Shown piece after piece: positions 8,806-16,999 of a stretch of 64,000 nt of DNA. The position numbers and the translations under genes were made by a program. How positions within the stretch are numbered: position 1 is the first letter of the stretch; each line of letters begins with the position of its first letter. The notes under the pieces were generated by a model. The model did not search any database. It was not told the DNA's origin and saw only the letters and a program-made list of their open reading frames with translations. This DNA comes from Pseudomonas sp. B21-056 (GTDB lineage: Bacteria; Pseudomonadota; Gammaproteobacteria; Pseudomonadales; Pseudomonadaceae), in the NCBI RefSeq assembly GCF_026016325.1, contig NZ_CP087203.1, positions 5,952,001-6,016,000 on the forward strand, read 5' to 3'.

Positions 8806-10929
8806 TCAGGCCGTCAGCGCGCTCCAGTCAAAGGGCTTGGCGAACGCATCGGTGTCTTCGGCCATCAAGGGTCGCGCCACGAGGAACCCCTGCACGTACT
8901 CACAACCATGGGTTTCCAGCCATCGATATTGCTCCAGGGTTTCGACACCTTCGGCGATCACCCGCAAACCCAGTTGCGTACACAGATCGATCACCGAGGC
9001 CGCCAGGGCAGCATCCCGGGGCGAATCCGGCAACCGGGCGATCAGGTGCCGGTCGAGCTTGAGGGTATCGAGCTCAAGGTCGCGCAAATGCGCCAGCGAG
9101 CAGGGTCCGGAGCCGAAGTCATCCAGCGCCACCCGTACTCCGAGGTGGCGCAGCAGCCGCAGTTGTTTCTGGGTTTCGTCGGGATTGCGCATCAGCGCAT
9201 CCTCGGTCACCTCGACCTCCAGTTGCCGGGGTTTCAAGGCATGGCGCTCCAGCACCTGGCGCAATTCGGTCACCAGGTTCGGCATGCCGAACTGGGTACT
9301 GCTCAGACTCACCCCCAGCACCAGGTCATCAGTGAAATTTCGCTCCCAGACTTTGCGCTGGGCCGCGCTGCGATGATAAATCCAGCTGCCCAGCCGGCTG
9401 ATCAGCCGCGCTTCCTCCAGCAAGGGCAGGAACAGGCCTGGCGGCACATCGCCGACGCTCGGGTGCTGCCAGCGCAGTAACGCCTCGAACCCACGAATCC
9501 GCCCATCGCGGATGTTCACCTGAGGCTGGTAGACCATATTGAAGTCACGGTTCTCAATGGCCGAGCGCACGCTTTCCTCGAGCATCAGCCGTGAACGGGC
9601 TCGACCGTTCATTTCGTGGTCGTAAAAACGGTACTGCTGGCGGCCGGCACGCTTGGCTTCGTACATGGCGATGTCCGATGCGCGCAACAACCCGTCGAGA
9701 TTGGCGCCGCAATCCGGGTACGTCGCAATGCCGATACTGGCCCCCAGCGCCACGTCCATGCCTTCGATCTGCTGGCAGATTGCGACCCGTTCGATGAGCT
9801 TTTCCGCAATCTTGGCCGCCTGCTCCGGGAGCTCCAGGTCCAGCAGCGCCGTGAACTCGTCACCGCCCAGCCGCGCCAGGATGTCGAAGGGACGCAGGCA
9901 GGCTTTCAACTGCTCCGAGACCCAGCGCAACACCCGGTCACCGGCATCGTGACCCAGCGAATCGTTGACGCGCTTGAAACCGTCGAGGTCCAGGTACAGC
10001 AACACCCAGTTGCTTTCCAACCGCTCGCTGCGCATCAGCAGGTTTTCGGCGGTCTGATAAAACCCCCTGCGGTTGAGCAAACCGGTCAGCGGGTCCGTGA
10101 CAGCCTGGAACTCCAGTTGCTGGTGCAGGTGGCGGACCACCGACATGTCCTGGAGCGTCACCACCATGGCCTTCTGCTCCGAGGGCAGCGGCGCGCAGGA
10201 CAGCGCCACCGACACCTGTTGACCGGGTGCGGTGCGCAGGACGGCATCGTGCAGGCGCCAGGTCTGGCCACGGCAATAGGCGCCATGAATGTCGGAGTCG
10301 ACCCACTGTGGAATGTGCGGCTTCTGCAGGTAATCCAGAAACGGCATCCCCTGCAACTGCTCCGCCGTAGCATTGAGCAGACGACAGGTGGACGGGTTGG
10401 CGAAACGGATGCAGCCGTCCTCGTCCACCACAAGAATCCCCTCGGCGGCATTGTCCAGCACCGAGGCGTTGAAGGCCCTGGCCGCTTCCAGATCCTGGCT
10501 CAGGCGCTGCAAGGCCCGGCGATTGCGCTGGTGCTCCAGCAACGCCTGGACCTTGGGCTTGAGGATCTGCGGATCGAAAGGTTTGAACAGGTAGTCCACC
10601 GCGCCACTGGCGTAGCCCTTGATCACCGCGTCCTGGGATTGCTCATTGGCTGTCAGGAAAATGATCGGCGTGAGCCGCGTGCGCTGGCTGCCGCGCATCA
10701 GGCGCGCCACTTCGAAACCGTCCATGTCCGGCATCTGCACATCCAGCAGCACCAGGTCGATGTCATGTTCGAGCAGCAGGTTAAGGGCCTCGACACCCGA
10801 GGCTGCGGTCATGACCTGCCAATCCTGACGCTGCAACAATGCTCGCATGCTGAGCAGGTTTTCAGGGTAATCATCAACAATCAAAAGGACAGAGCTGTCT
10901 TCAACAAGCGTCGGTTGCGCGCATTCCAT
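8806..10929 (-). CDS. Response regulator with PAS, GGDEF and EAL domains (c-di-GMP turnover)
   Basis: Protein of 707 aa. The N-terminal receiver has acidic pair DD (19-20), phospho-acceptor D63 in LLDVQMPDMDG, and the conserved K in FKPFD. A PAS domain follows (about 150-270), then GGDEF with an intact RLGGDEF active site and an upstream RPFD that fits the inhibitory I-site, then EAL. The EAL motif itself (FEALLRW), the DDFG and the IAEGVET glutamate are present. However, the usual metal-binding Asn of the VNLS motif is Ser here (GVSLSSTQF), and loop 6 reads DDFGSGPCSL rather than DDFGTGYSSL. The cyclase is therefore likely active, while phosphodiesterase activity is uncertain. No cognate kinase is adjacent. 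Confidence 0.9.
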   Translation of the reverse strand: MECAQPTLVEDSSVLLIVDDYPENLLSMRALLQRQDWQVMTAASGVEALNLLLEHDIDLVLLDVQMPDMDGFEVARLMRGSQRTRLTPIIFLTANEQSQDAVIKGYASGAVDYLFKPFDPQILKPKVQALLEHQRNRRALQRLSQDLEAARAFNASVLDNAAEGILVVDEDGCIRFANPSTCRLLNATAEQLQGMPFLDYLQKPHIPQWVDSDIHGAYCRGQTWRLHDAVLRTAPGQQVSVALSCAPLPSEQKAMVVTLQDMSVVRHLHQQLEFQAVTDPLTGLLNRRGFYQTAENLLMRSERLESNWVLLYLDLDGFKRVNDSLGHDAGDRVLRWVSEQLKACLRPFDILARLGGDEFTALLDLELPEQAAKIAEKLIERVAICQQIEGMDVALGASIGIATYPDCGANLDGLLRASDIAMYEAKRAGRQQYRFYDHEMNGRARSRLMLEESVRSAIENRDFNMVYQPQVNIRDGRIRGFEALLRWQHPSVGDVPPGLFLPLLEEARLISRLGSWIYHRSAAQRKVWERNFTDDLVLGVSLSSTQFGMPNLVTELRQVLERHALKPRQLEVEVTEDALMRNPDETQKQLRLLRHLGVRVALDDFGSGPCSLAHLRDLELDTLKLDRHLIARLPDSPRDAALAASVIDLCTQLGLRVIAEGVETLEQYRWLETHGCEYVQGFLVARPLMAEDTDAFAKPFDWSALTA

Positions 10930-11241
10930 GCTGCTTCTCTTATCGGGGCGCCATGTCCGTTTTACGTAGCAAAACAGACAAATACTGTGATCTCACTCTA
11001 GACCGTGATTTTGAAAAGCAGTAGGTGTCATCACGCCATCATCCTGACAAAGCCCGAAATAGCCGACTAACGGTCACCCACCTCGGGCACAGAAACTGCA
11101 ATACCCAAAGTGACGATCAGTTGACGTCAATCATCCGCCGCAATAACGACAACAAGCTCAAACCGGTGCTACCAGGACGCCCCAACTCGCGGGCCAGAGC
11201 CTCGCGTTGTTGCGCCTAACATTTCACTGCAGGAACCGAAC
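10930..11241. other. Divergent intergenic region before the first alginate lyase copy
   Basis: No gene seen. It holds the upstream regions of the GGDEF-EAL gene (minus) and the lyase (plus). From about 11059 it shares a stretch (TAGCCGACTAACGGTC, then TCGGGCAC and CAGTTGACG) with 12008-12076, showing that the upstream region was duplicated along with the gene. A possible promoter for the lyase is TTGACG at 11121-11126 with TAACGA at 11144-11149, 17 bases apart. Confidence 0.6.
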
Positions 11242-11913
11242 ATGATCGACCTTAACACCTGGAATTTGAGCATCCCCGAAGGCAGCCCGGCGATGACCAT
11301 CGAAACCCCTCGCCTGGCGCAAGGGTTCAAGGATCAGTATTTCAACGCCGAAACCGGCACGGTATTTTTTTGGGCCCCGGTGACCGGCACAAAGACCGCC
11401 AATGCGATTTACCCGCGCAGCGAACTGCGGGAAACCTACAGCGACGGTACCCTGCGAAACTGGCTGTATTCGGCGGCGGACAATACCCTGCGGGCGACGG
11501 TGACCGTCAACCAGGTGCCCAGCACCGGCAAGATCGTGATTGGCCAGATCCACACCAAGAACAGCACCAGCCCCATGGTGAAACTGGAATACCAGTACAA
11601 GGCCTACAGCGCCACCGGCAACATCGTCGCCAAGGTACGGATGCGTCCCGATGACGAAGCAGGCCAGGTCATCACCGTCGCCACCGGCGTGAAGCTCGAC
11701 CGCGCCTTCTCCTACATGATCCACCTCAGCCCGAAAGGTGCCTTGGGCATTACCGCGGCGGGTTACAACTGGAGAACGACCATCGACCCGAGCTGGAAGG
11801 ACAAGCCCCTGTACTTCAAGGCGGGCGTGTATGTGCAGGACAACACCGGCTATCCCACCGAAGGCGGGAAAGTGACGTTCAGCCTGCTGGAAATCAAGCA
11901 CACCACCCTCTAA
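11242..11913 (+). CDS. Polysaccharide lyase family 7 (alginate lyase 2), first copy
   Basis: Protein of 223 aa, a single PL7 domain of normal size. The three family motifs are visible: RSELRE (about residue 70), QIH (about 108) and YFKAGVYVQ (about 193), which carry the Arg, Gln/His and Tyr of the beta-elimination site. By family it cleaves mannuronate/guluronate linkages. RBS AGGAA precedes the ATG, giving MIDLNTWNLSIP. There is no signal peptide, so secretion by Sec or Tat is not predicted; it may be cytoplasmic or use another route. A close paralog follows in tandem. Confidence 0.92.
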   Translation: MIDLNTWNLSIPEGSPAMTIETPRLAQGFKDQYFNAETGTVFFWAPVTGTKTANAIYPRSELRETYSDGTLRNWLYSAADNTLRATVTVNQVPSTGKIVIGQIHTKNSTSPMVKLEYQYKAYSATGNIVAKVRMRPDDEAGQVITVATGVKLDRAFSYMIHLSPKGALGITAAGYNWRTTIDPSWKDKPLYFKAGVYVQDNTGYPTEGGKVTFSLLEIKHTTL

Positions 11914-12199
11914 TGGCGGACTCACGGCGTCAGCAGCATGGATCGCTGCTTTCGCAGACGTTGAAAGCGACCGCTGCCATATCGCCACCGTTCGGACAAA
12001 TTTCAAAGTAGCCGACTAACGGTCGTCCCTCTCGGGCACAAAAGCCGCGAAGACCACTCTGACGGACAGTTGACGCCAACCCGCCGCCGGACGAACAGCA
12101 AAACGTTCGATTCCCGCGCTTTCAAGGCACGTCAAGATGCCTGGAATAGAGCCTCCGGTTGGGTCTTGCAGCTTTACTACTCGAAGAAAGGATCCAAAC

Positions 12200-12867
12200 A
12201 TGGTCGATCTTGCAACCTGGAACTTGAGCATTCCAGAAGGCAGCCCCCGAAAACCATCGAAACCCCGCGACTGGTAGATGGATTCAAGGACAAGTACTTC
12301 AACTCCGAAGGCAGCACCGTGTATTTCTGGGCCCCGGTCACCGGCGCCAAGACAGAGAACGCGATCTATCCGCGCAGTGAACTGCGGGAGACCTACAAGG
12401 ACGGCACCTTGCGCAACTGGTTGTATCCCGATGCCGACAATCATCTGAATGCCACCCTGACCGTCAACCAGGTGCCCAGCAGCGGCAAGGTGGTGATCGG
12501 CCAGATCCACGCAAAGGACAGCAACAAGCCCATGGTGAAACTGGAGTACCAGTACAAGGACGCCAGCGACACCGGCGACATCGTCGCCAAGGTCCGCATG
12601 CGCCCCGATGACAGCGAGGGCCGGGTCATTACGGTGGCCAGCGGTGTGAAACTTGCCCAGGCCTTCTCTTACCGGATCCACCTGGATCGCACCGGCGACC
12701 TGGGCATCACCGCGGCGGGTCGTAGCTGGTACACCACCATCAGTTCCACCTGGCGAGTCAAACCGCTGTATTTCAAGGCCGGGGTGTATGTGCAGGACAA
12801 CACGGGCTATACCAGCGAAGGCGGGAAAGTGACGTTCAGCAAGCTGGATATCGATCACAACACCTGA
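12200..12867 (+). pseudogene. Polysaccharide lyase family 7, second tandem copy, frameshifted
   Basis: From the ATG (RBS AAAGGATC) the frame reads MVDLATWNLSIPEGSP, matching the first copy, then hits a tract of five C and nearby A4 (about 12244-12253). There it is one base short relative to the paralog and soon reaches a TAG stop. The rest of the enzyme (TIETPRLVDGFKDKYF to the end) is intact in another frame, with RSELRE, QIH and YFKAGVYVQ preserved. That frame runs up to about 12070, but with no plausible start of its own. It is a one-base deletion, a sequencing error, or a slippery site; otherwise the gene would encode about 222 aa. Confidence 0.8.
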
Positions 12868-12905
12868 ATCTTCAGCTCCGAAAATCTCGTAGGAATCCGC
12901 TCTTC

Positions 12906-12947
12906 GTGGCGAGGGGATTTATCCCCGTCGGGCTGCGAAGCAGCCCC
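12906..12947. repeat. Single REP element (family B)
   Basis: One copy of GTGGCGAGGGGATTTATCCC with an adjoining GGCTGCGAAGCAGCC hairpin. No inverted partner is nearby, so this looks like a decayed or solitary element. Confidence 0.75.
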
Positions 12948-13190
12948 TTCTTTTCGTCAGACCCACCCCATGCCCAAGGTTTACGGCGGCTGCGCCACCG
13001 AGCGGGAGCAAGCTCCCTCGCCAAGGGGGTTGCGGGGGTCCTACAGGCCGGTTGTTGCGCCGAAAATCGCCTTCTATAGTTCGGTTCGTCTGCTGGCTTT
13101 GGGTCAGGGACAGGGTTTCGCAGCCCGGGTGAGTTAGAATCACAACCGTCAAAAATCGACATAGGCAATTTTCCTACGTTCGGCTTTTTA

Positions 13191-13291
13191 TGGCGGCTGT
13201 GTGTGGGAGATCCTCGGGTCTGCCGAGTTCCTAACTCCTCGGTCTGCGAACCTGCATACGGCTGCCACCCATTTGTTTCGCAGCAAACGGC
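13191..13291 (+). ncRNA. Multi-hairpin leader RNA upstream of the DUF3077 gene
   Basis: Bases 13191-13203 pair with 13255-13267 over 13 consecutive pairs (three G-U). Inside are CTCGG/CCGAG (13213-13217 with 13223-13227), a GGAG/CTCC stem enclosing it (13206-13209 with 13235-13238), and GGT/ACC (13241-13243 with 13250-13252). A separate hairpin follows (13269-13275 with 13284-13290). This is far more pairing than expected by chance. It ends about 30 bases before the ATG, so a cis-regulatory role is inferred. Confidence 0.55.
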
Positions 13292-13323
13292 GGCAATTTC
13301 TTCGTTTGAGTTGGGAAATAATC

Positions 13324-13608
13324 ATGAACACTGAACAATCGCCCCACCGCTTCACTCCACTAACCCCAATCGCCACCACCGAACCCGTCCTGTTCATCGA
13401 CAGCACGGCCTCACTCCCCGAACTCCACGCCTGCGCCAGCGAACGCCTGCATGCCACACTCGACTACCTGACGCTCATGGCCTGCGCCACCCTGCGCGAC
13501 TCCGCCGCCGGCGACTTCAATACCCTCACTAATGTCGCCCGGATTCTGGTTCAGGATGTCACCGACGTATTTGGGGTGATTGAACAACGCGGGCTCGAAG
13601 GAAAATAA
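13324..13608 (+). CDS. DUF3077 domain protein
   Basis: Small soluble protein of 94 aa. The first 40 residues are Pro/Thr-rich (PHRFTPLTPIATTEPVLFI). The rest is helical, with a pattern I associate with DUF3077 (ACASERLHATLDYLTLMACA, then NVARILVQDVTDVFGVIEQR). The family is common in Pseudomonas, often in several copies, and has no known function. It has no signal peptide or membrane segment. The translation start overlaps the end of an unusually structured leader, which may be the main point of control. Confidence 0.75.
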   Translation: MNTEQSPHRFTPLTPIATTEPVLFIDSTASLPELHACASERLHATLDYLTLMACATLRDSAAGDFNTLTNVARILVQDVTDVFGVIEQRGLEGK

Positions 13609-13609
13609 A

Positions 13610-13690
13610 AACCCTGCTCGCGATGCGCTGGTTCAGCAACATGAAGGGTAACTGACACAGCGCAATCGCGAACAAGCTCGCACCGGTTGA
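13610..13690. repeat. Degenerate REP-like inverted pair
   Basis: CTGCTCGCGAT near 13613 and ATCGCGAACAAGCTCGCACC near 13664-13683 resemble family A arms but have lost the outer GTGGGAG part. Probably a decayed REP pair downstream of the DUF3077 gene. Confidence 0.5.
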
Positions 13691-13803
13691 ACCTGGCCAG
13701 GTCCTTTATGGCGGACATTTCAAGTTTGGTTATGTACGAGAGGCCATCGGCTGCAACAGAGATGAGCACGAAACGAGGAGGTCAAAAATAAATCCCGCGC
13801 ATA

Positions 13804-13835
13804 AAAAAACCCGCATTGATCACTGCGGGCTTTTT
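13804..13835 (-). terminator. Rho-independent terminator of fba
   Basis: GCCCGCAGTGATCAATGCGGG-type hairpin followed on the minus strand by a T run, 12 bases past the fba stop. Confidence 0.85.
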
Positions 13836-13846
13836 CCGTTCAGGCC

Positions 13847-14911
13847 TCAGTTGACCTTGGCGTTCAACTCACCTTTCAGATAACGCTGGAACATCGCTTC
13901 CATGGAGATCGGCTTGATCTTCGAAGCATTACCCGCCGTACCAAACGCCTCATAGCGCGCGATACACACATCACGCATCGCAGTCACTGTCGCGCCAAAG
14001 AATTTACGCGGATCGAACTCGCTCGGGTTGGTCGCCATCAAACGACGCATTGCACCGGTAGACGCCAGGCGCAGGTCAGTGTCGATGTTGACCTTGCGCA
14101 CGCCGTGCTTGATGCCCTCGACGATTTCCTCGACCGGCACGCCGTAGGTTTCCTTGATGTCGCCACCGTACTGGTTGATGATCGCCAGCCATTCCTGCGG
14201 CACCGAGGACGAGCCGTGCATCACCAGGTGGGTGTTGGGGATGCGCTTGTGGATTTCCTTGATGCGGTCGATCGCCAGCACGTCGCCGGTCGGCGGCTTG
14301 GTGAACTTGTAGGCGCCGTGGCTGGTGCCGATGGCGATGGCCAGGGCGTCGACCTGGGTTTTCTTGACGAAGTCGGCGGCTTCTTCCGGGTCGGTCAGCA
14401 TCTGGCTGTGGTCCAGCACGCCTTCTGCGCCGATACCGTCTTCTTCACCGGCCATGCCGGTTTCCAGCGAGCCCAGGCAACCCAGTTCACCTTCCACCGA
14501 GACGCCGCAGGCGTGGGCCATGGCCACGGTTTGTTGGGTGACGCGCACGTTGTATTCGTAGTCGGTCGGGGTCTTGCCGTCTTCGCCCAGGGAACCGTCC
14601 ATCATCACCGAGCTGAAGCCCAGTTGGATGGAGCGCTGGCAGACGTCAGGGCTGGTGCCGTGGTCCTGGTGCATGCACACCGGGATATGCGGGAATTCTT
14701 CGATTGCCGCCAGGATCAGGTGACGCAGGAACGGCGCACCGGCATATTTGCGAGCGCCGGCCGAGGCCTGGACGATCACCGGAGAGTCGGTCTTGTCAGC
14801 GGCTTCCATGATGGCGCGCATCTGCTCAAGGTTGTTGACGTTAAAGGCTGGAACGCCGTAGCCGAACTCGGCTGCGTGGTCCAGCATCTGACGCATGCTG
14901 ATAAGTGCCAT
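13847..14911 (-). CDS. fba: Fructose-1,6-bisphosphate aldolase, class II (Calvin-type subgroup)
   Basis: Enzyme of 354 aa. It reversibly splits fructose-1,6-bisphosphate to dihydroxyacetone phosphate and glyceraldehyde-3-phosphate with a catalytic zinc. Visible motifs: [19 protein letters not shown] (zinc His region), [22 protein letters not shown] and [12 protein letters not shown] (further zinc/substrate His). Start [10 protein letters not shown] is supported by GGAGAG nine bases upstream. It is the last gene of the minus-strand tkt-epd-pgk-fba cluster, separated from pgk by two small lipoprotein genes and a REP pair, with its own terminator. In Pseudomonas it mainly serves gluconeogenesis and the EDEMP cycle. 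Confidence 0.97.
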   Translation of the reverse strand: MALISMRQMLDHAAEFGYGVPAFNVNNLEQMRAIMEAADKTDSPVIVQASAGARKYAGAPFLRHLILAAIEEFPHIPVCMHQDHGTSPDVCQRSIQLGFSSVMMDGSLGEDGKTPTDYEYNVRVTQQTVAMAHACGVSVEGELGCLGSLETGMAGEEDGIGAEGVLDHSQMLTDPEEAADFVKKTQVDALAIAIGTSHGAYKFTKPPTGDVLAIDRIKEIHKRIPNTHLVMHGSSSVPQEWLAIINQYGGDIKETYGVPVEEIVEGIKHGVRKVNIDTDLRLASTGAMRRLMATNPSEFDPRKFFGATVTAMRDVCIARYEAFGTAGNASKIKPISMEAMFQRYLKGELNAKVN

Positions 14912-15049
14912 TGTGTGTCTCTCCCGGTCGAGGGTCGTTAATCGTGCCAGCCTGCCGTAGCGGCGGCGGCTATTCAAGTCATTGCGGGTCGGGGGGGTTA
15001 GCCTCGGCCTGCGTGTTCGGTGTCACAAAATACAGAACTGAGAACCCCC

Positions 15050-15139
15050 TGTGGGAGCGAGCTTGCTCGCGATGAGGACGCCACATTCAACATTAATGTT
15101 GCCTGATACGCCGCTATCGCGAGCAAGCTCGCTCCCACA
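15050..15139. repeat. REP pair (family A variant)
   Basis: Inverted pair in which the core reads GAGCTTGCTCGCGA (CTT in place of CCT), the same variant as at 38979-39059. Located between mliC and fba. Confidence 0.9.
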
Positions 15140-15168
15140 CAGGATCTGTGGGGATCCATTCAATCTTC

Positions 15169-15501
15169 TTACTGCGCCTTGCAACCCCGGCCAATCAAAT
15201 CATTGGTGGCAACCCAGTACGCCAGGCCTTCGTCACCGTTGATGTGAAACGCCAGCATGTCGTCGCTGTACAGCGCGCCCGACGCACCCGGCTCCTGCTT
15301 CAGGTGGTAAACCTGCTCGGCCCCGCCGAGGCGCACATCGACTGCCGTGCGGGTGCCGTCGGTGTAGCGCCAGAGCACCTTGGCCTCGCTGTCGCAGGTC
15401 CAGGTCGTCCAACCCGCCACAGGCTCGGAAGCACTGGATAAACCCAACTGCGCGCAACCGGCCAGCAATGCCAACGCCACAACGGCGATCAAGCCTTTCA
15501 T
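15169..15501 (-). CDS. mliC: MliC-family lysozyme inhibitor lipoprotein
   Basis: Protein of 110 aa. The signal peptide ends in the lipobox LLAGC (Cys16), so it is lipid-anchored in the periplasm, probably at the outer membrane. The mature part has TWTCDSEAKVLWRYTDG, matching the MliC/PliC domain opening, an MLAF strand typical of the family, and a C-terminal Cys (GRGCKAQ) that can form the conserved disulfide with the WTC cysteine. By family it inhibits c-type lysozyme. It lies in the same direction between a small lipoprotein gene and fba, so it may be co-transcribed with glycolytic genes. Confidence 0.85.
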   Translation of the reverse strand: MKGLIAVVALALLAGCAQLGLSSASEPVAGWTTWTCDSEAKVLWRYTDGTRTAVDVRLGGAEQVYHLKQEPGASGALYSDDMLAFHINGDEGLAYWVATNDLIGRGCKAQ

Positions 15502-15558
15502 CCGTGTTCCTCGACCGACGGCGCATGCCGCCAGCCATGAGTTAAAGGGTCAGACCCG

Positions 15559-15780
15559 TCAAGGACAACCATGTTCCTTGGCCGGGGTTTGCGTTTCGTA
15601 TTTGTCCAGACCGTCCGGCCCCGAGCGCTTGTTCAGCACCGGGTTGGTTTCCGCCTGCCAGTCCGCCTGGTAGCAGCCTGGCTCCGGATCGCTGGCGGCC
15701 GGTTCCGGCGTCGCTTGCGGGTGACTCCCGCAAGCGGCCAGGGCCGCGGTCAACAACAAAAGCGTCCACGTCTTGACCAT
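15559..15780 (-). CDS. Small hypothetical lipoprotein
   Basis: Protein of 73 aa starting MVKTWTLLLLTAALAACGS, a clear lipoprotein signal with lipobox LAAC. The mature part of about 54 residues is Pro/Glu-rich with two Cys (PGCYQADW and HGCP at the C-terminus). I do not recognise a domain. It begins about 30 bases after pgk and is followed by mliC in the same direction, suggesting an envelope appendix to the glycolytic operon. An earlier in-frame start exists but would add residues ahead of the signal. Confidence 0.7.
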   Translation of the reverse strand: MVKTWTLLLLTAALAACGSHPQATPEPAASDPEPGCYQADWQAETNPVLNKRSGPDGLDKYETQTPAKEHGCP

Positions 15781-15811
15781 AAAAACACTCCCTTGCCTGG
15801 TCAATGCAGCC

Positions 15812-16975
15812 TCAGGCCTTGGCCCGGCTTTCCAGGACTTCTACCGCCGGCAGCACTTTGCCTTCGACGAACTCGAGGAACGCACCGCCGCCGGTGGAAA
15901 TGTAGGAGATCTGTTCGGCCACACCATATTTGTCGATGGCTGCCAAGGTGTCGCCACCACCAGCGATGGAAAATGCAGCGCTGTCGGCGATGGCCTGGGC
16001 CAGGACCTTGGTGCCGTTGCCGAACTGGTCGAACTCGAACACACCGACCGGGCCGTTCCACAGGATAGTCCTAGAGGATTTCAACAATTCGGCAAAGTTG
16101 GCCGCCGTCTGTGGGCCGATGTCCAGGATCATGTCGTCGGCAGCCACGTCGGCGATGGCCTTGACGGTAGCAGCCACGCTTTCGGCGAATTCCTTGGCGA
16201 CCACCACATCCACCGGCAACGGCACGCTGACCTTCGCGGCGATTGCCCGGGCGGTGTCCAGCAGATCCGGCTCATACAGGGACTTGCCGACCGGGTGACC
16301 GGCTGCGGCGAGGAAGGTGTTGGCGATGCCGCCGCCGACGATCAACTGGTCGCAGATCTGGCTCAGGCTGTTGAGCACGTCGAGTTTCGTCGAAACCTTG
16401 GAGCCGGCGACGATGGCAGCCATCGGCTTGGCCGGCGCACCCAGGGCCTTGCCCAGTGCATCCAGTTCAGCGGCCAACAGCGGACCGGCCGCGGCGACCT
16501 TGGCGAACTTCGCCACGCCGTGGGTCGAACCCTCGGCACGGTGGGCGGTGCCGAAAGCGTCCATCACGAACACGTCGCACAGGGCGGCGTATTGCTGGGC
16601 CAACTCGTCGGCGTTCTTTTTCTCGCCCTTGTTGAAGCGCACGTTTTCGAACAGCACGACATCACCGGCCTTCACATCGACGCCACCCAGGTAGTCAGCC
16701 ACCAGCGGCACTTCGCGACCCAGGGCACGGCTCAGGTAGTCGGCCACGGGCTTGAGGCTGTTTTCGGCCGAGAACTCGCCTTCGGTCGGACGGCCCAGGT
16801 GGGAGCAGACCATCACGGCCGCACCTTTTTCCAGGGCCAGCTTGATGGTCGGCAGCGAAGCCAGGATACGCGCGTCGCTGGTGACGACACCGTCCTTCAC
16901 AGGGACGTTGAGGTCTTCGCGGATCAGTACGCGCTTACCTTGCAGATCGAGGTCGGACATCTTCAACACGGTCAT
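15812..16975 (-). CDS. pgk: Phosphoglycerate kinase
   Basis: Enzyme of 387 aa, normal length. It interconverts 1,3-bisphosphoglycerate plus ADP with 3-phosphoglycerate plus ATP. Visible motifs: [40 protein letters not shown], the ATP-site [15 protein letters not shown], and [16 protein letters not shown] near the C-terminus. Start MTVLKMSDL is preceded by AGGAA. It lies 24 bases downstream of epd, clearly in one operon. Confidence 0.98.
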   Translation of the reverse strand: MTVLKMSDLDLQGKRVLIREDLNVPVKDGVVTSDARILASLPTIKLALEKGAAVMVCSHLGRPTEGEFSAENSLKPVADYLSRALGREVPLVADYLGGVDVKAGDVVLFENVRFNKGEKKNADELAQQYAALCDVFVMDAFGTAHRAEGSTHGVAKFAKVAAAGPLLAAELDALGKALGAPAKPMAAIVAGSKVSTKLDVLNSLSQICDQLIVGGGIANTFLAAAGHPVGKSLYEPDLLDTARAIAAKVSVPLPVDVVVAKEFAESVAATVKAIADVAADDMILDIGPQTAANFAELLKSSRTILWNGPVGVFEFDQFGNGTKVLAQAIADSAAFSIAGGGDTLAAIDKYGVAEQISYISTGGGAFLEFVEGKVLPAVEVLESRAKA

Positions 16976-16999
16976 GGGTCGCAATTCCTGGATAACTGT

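Larger units (their letters stand above)
12868..13323. other. 455-bp non-coding stretch: REP remnants, then a structured leader
   Basis: It contains a single family B REP copy (12906-12947), a short GCGGGAGCAAGCTCCCTCGC palindrome near 13002-13021, and a possible -10 TAGAAT (13136-13141), then the leader described at 13191-13291. No credible gene on either strand. Confidence 0.7.
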
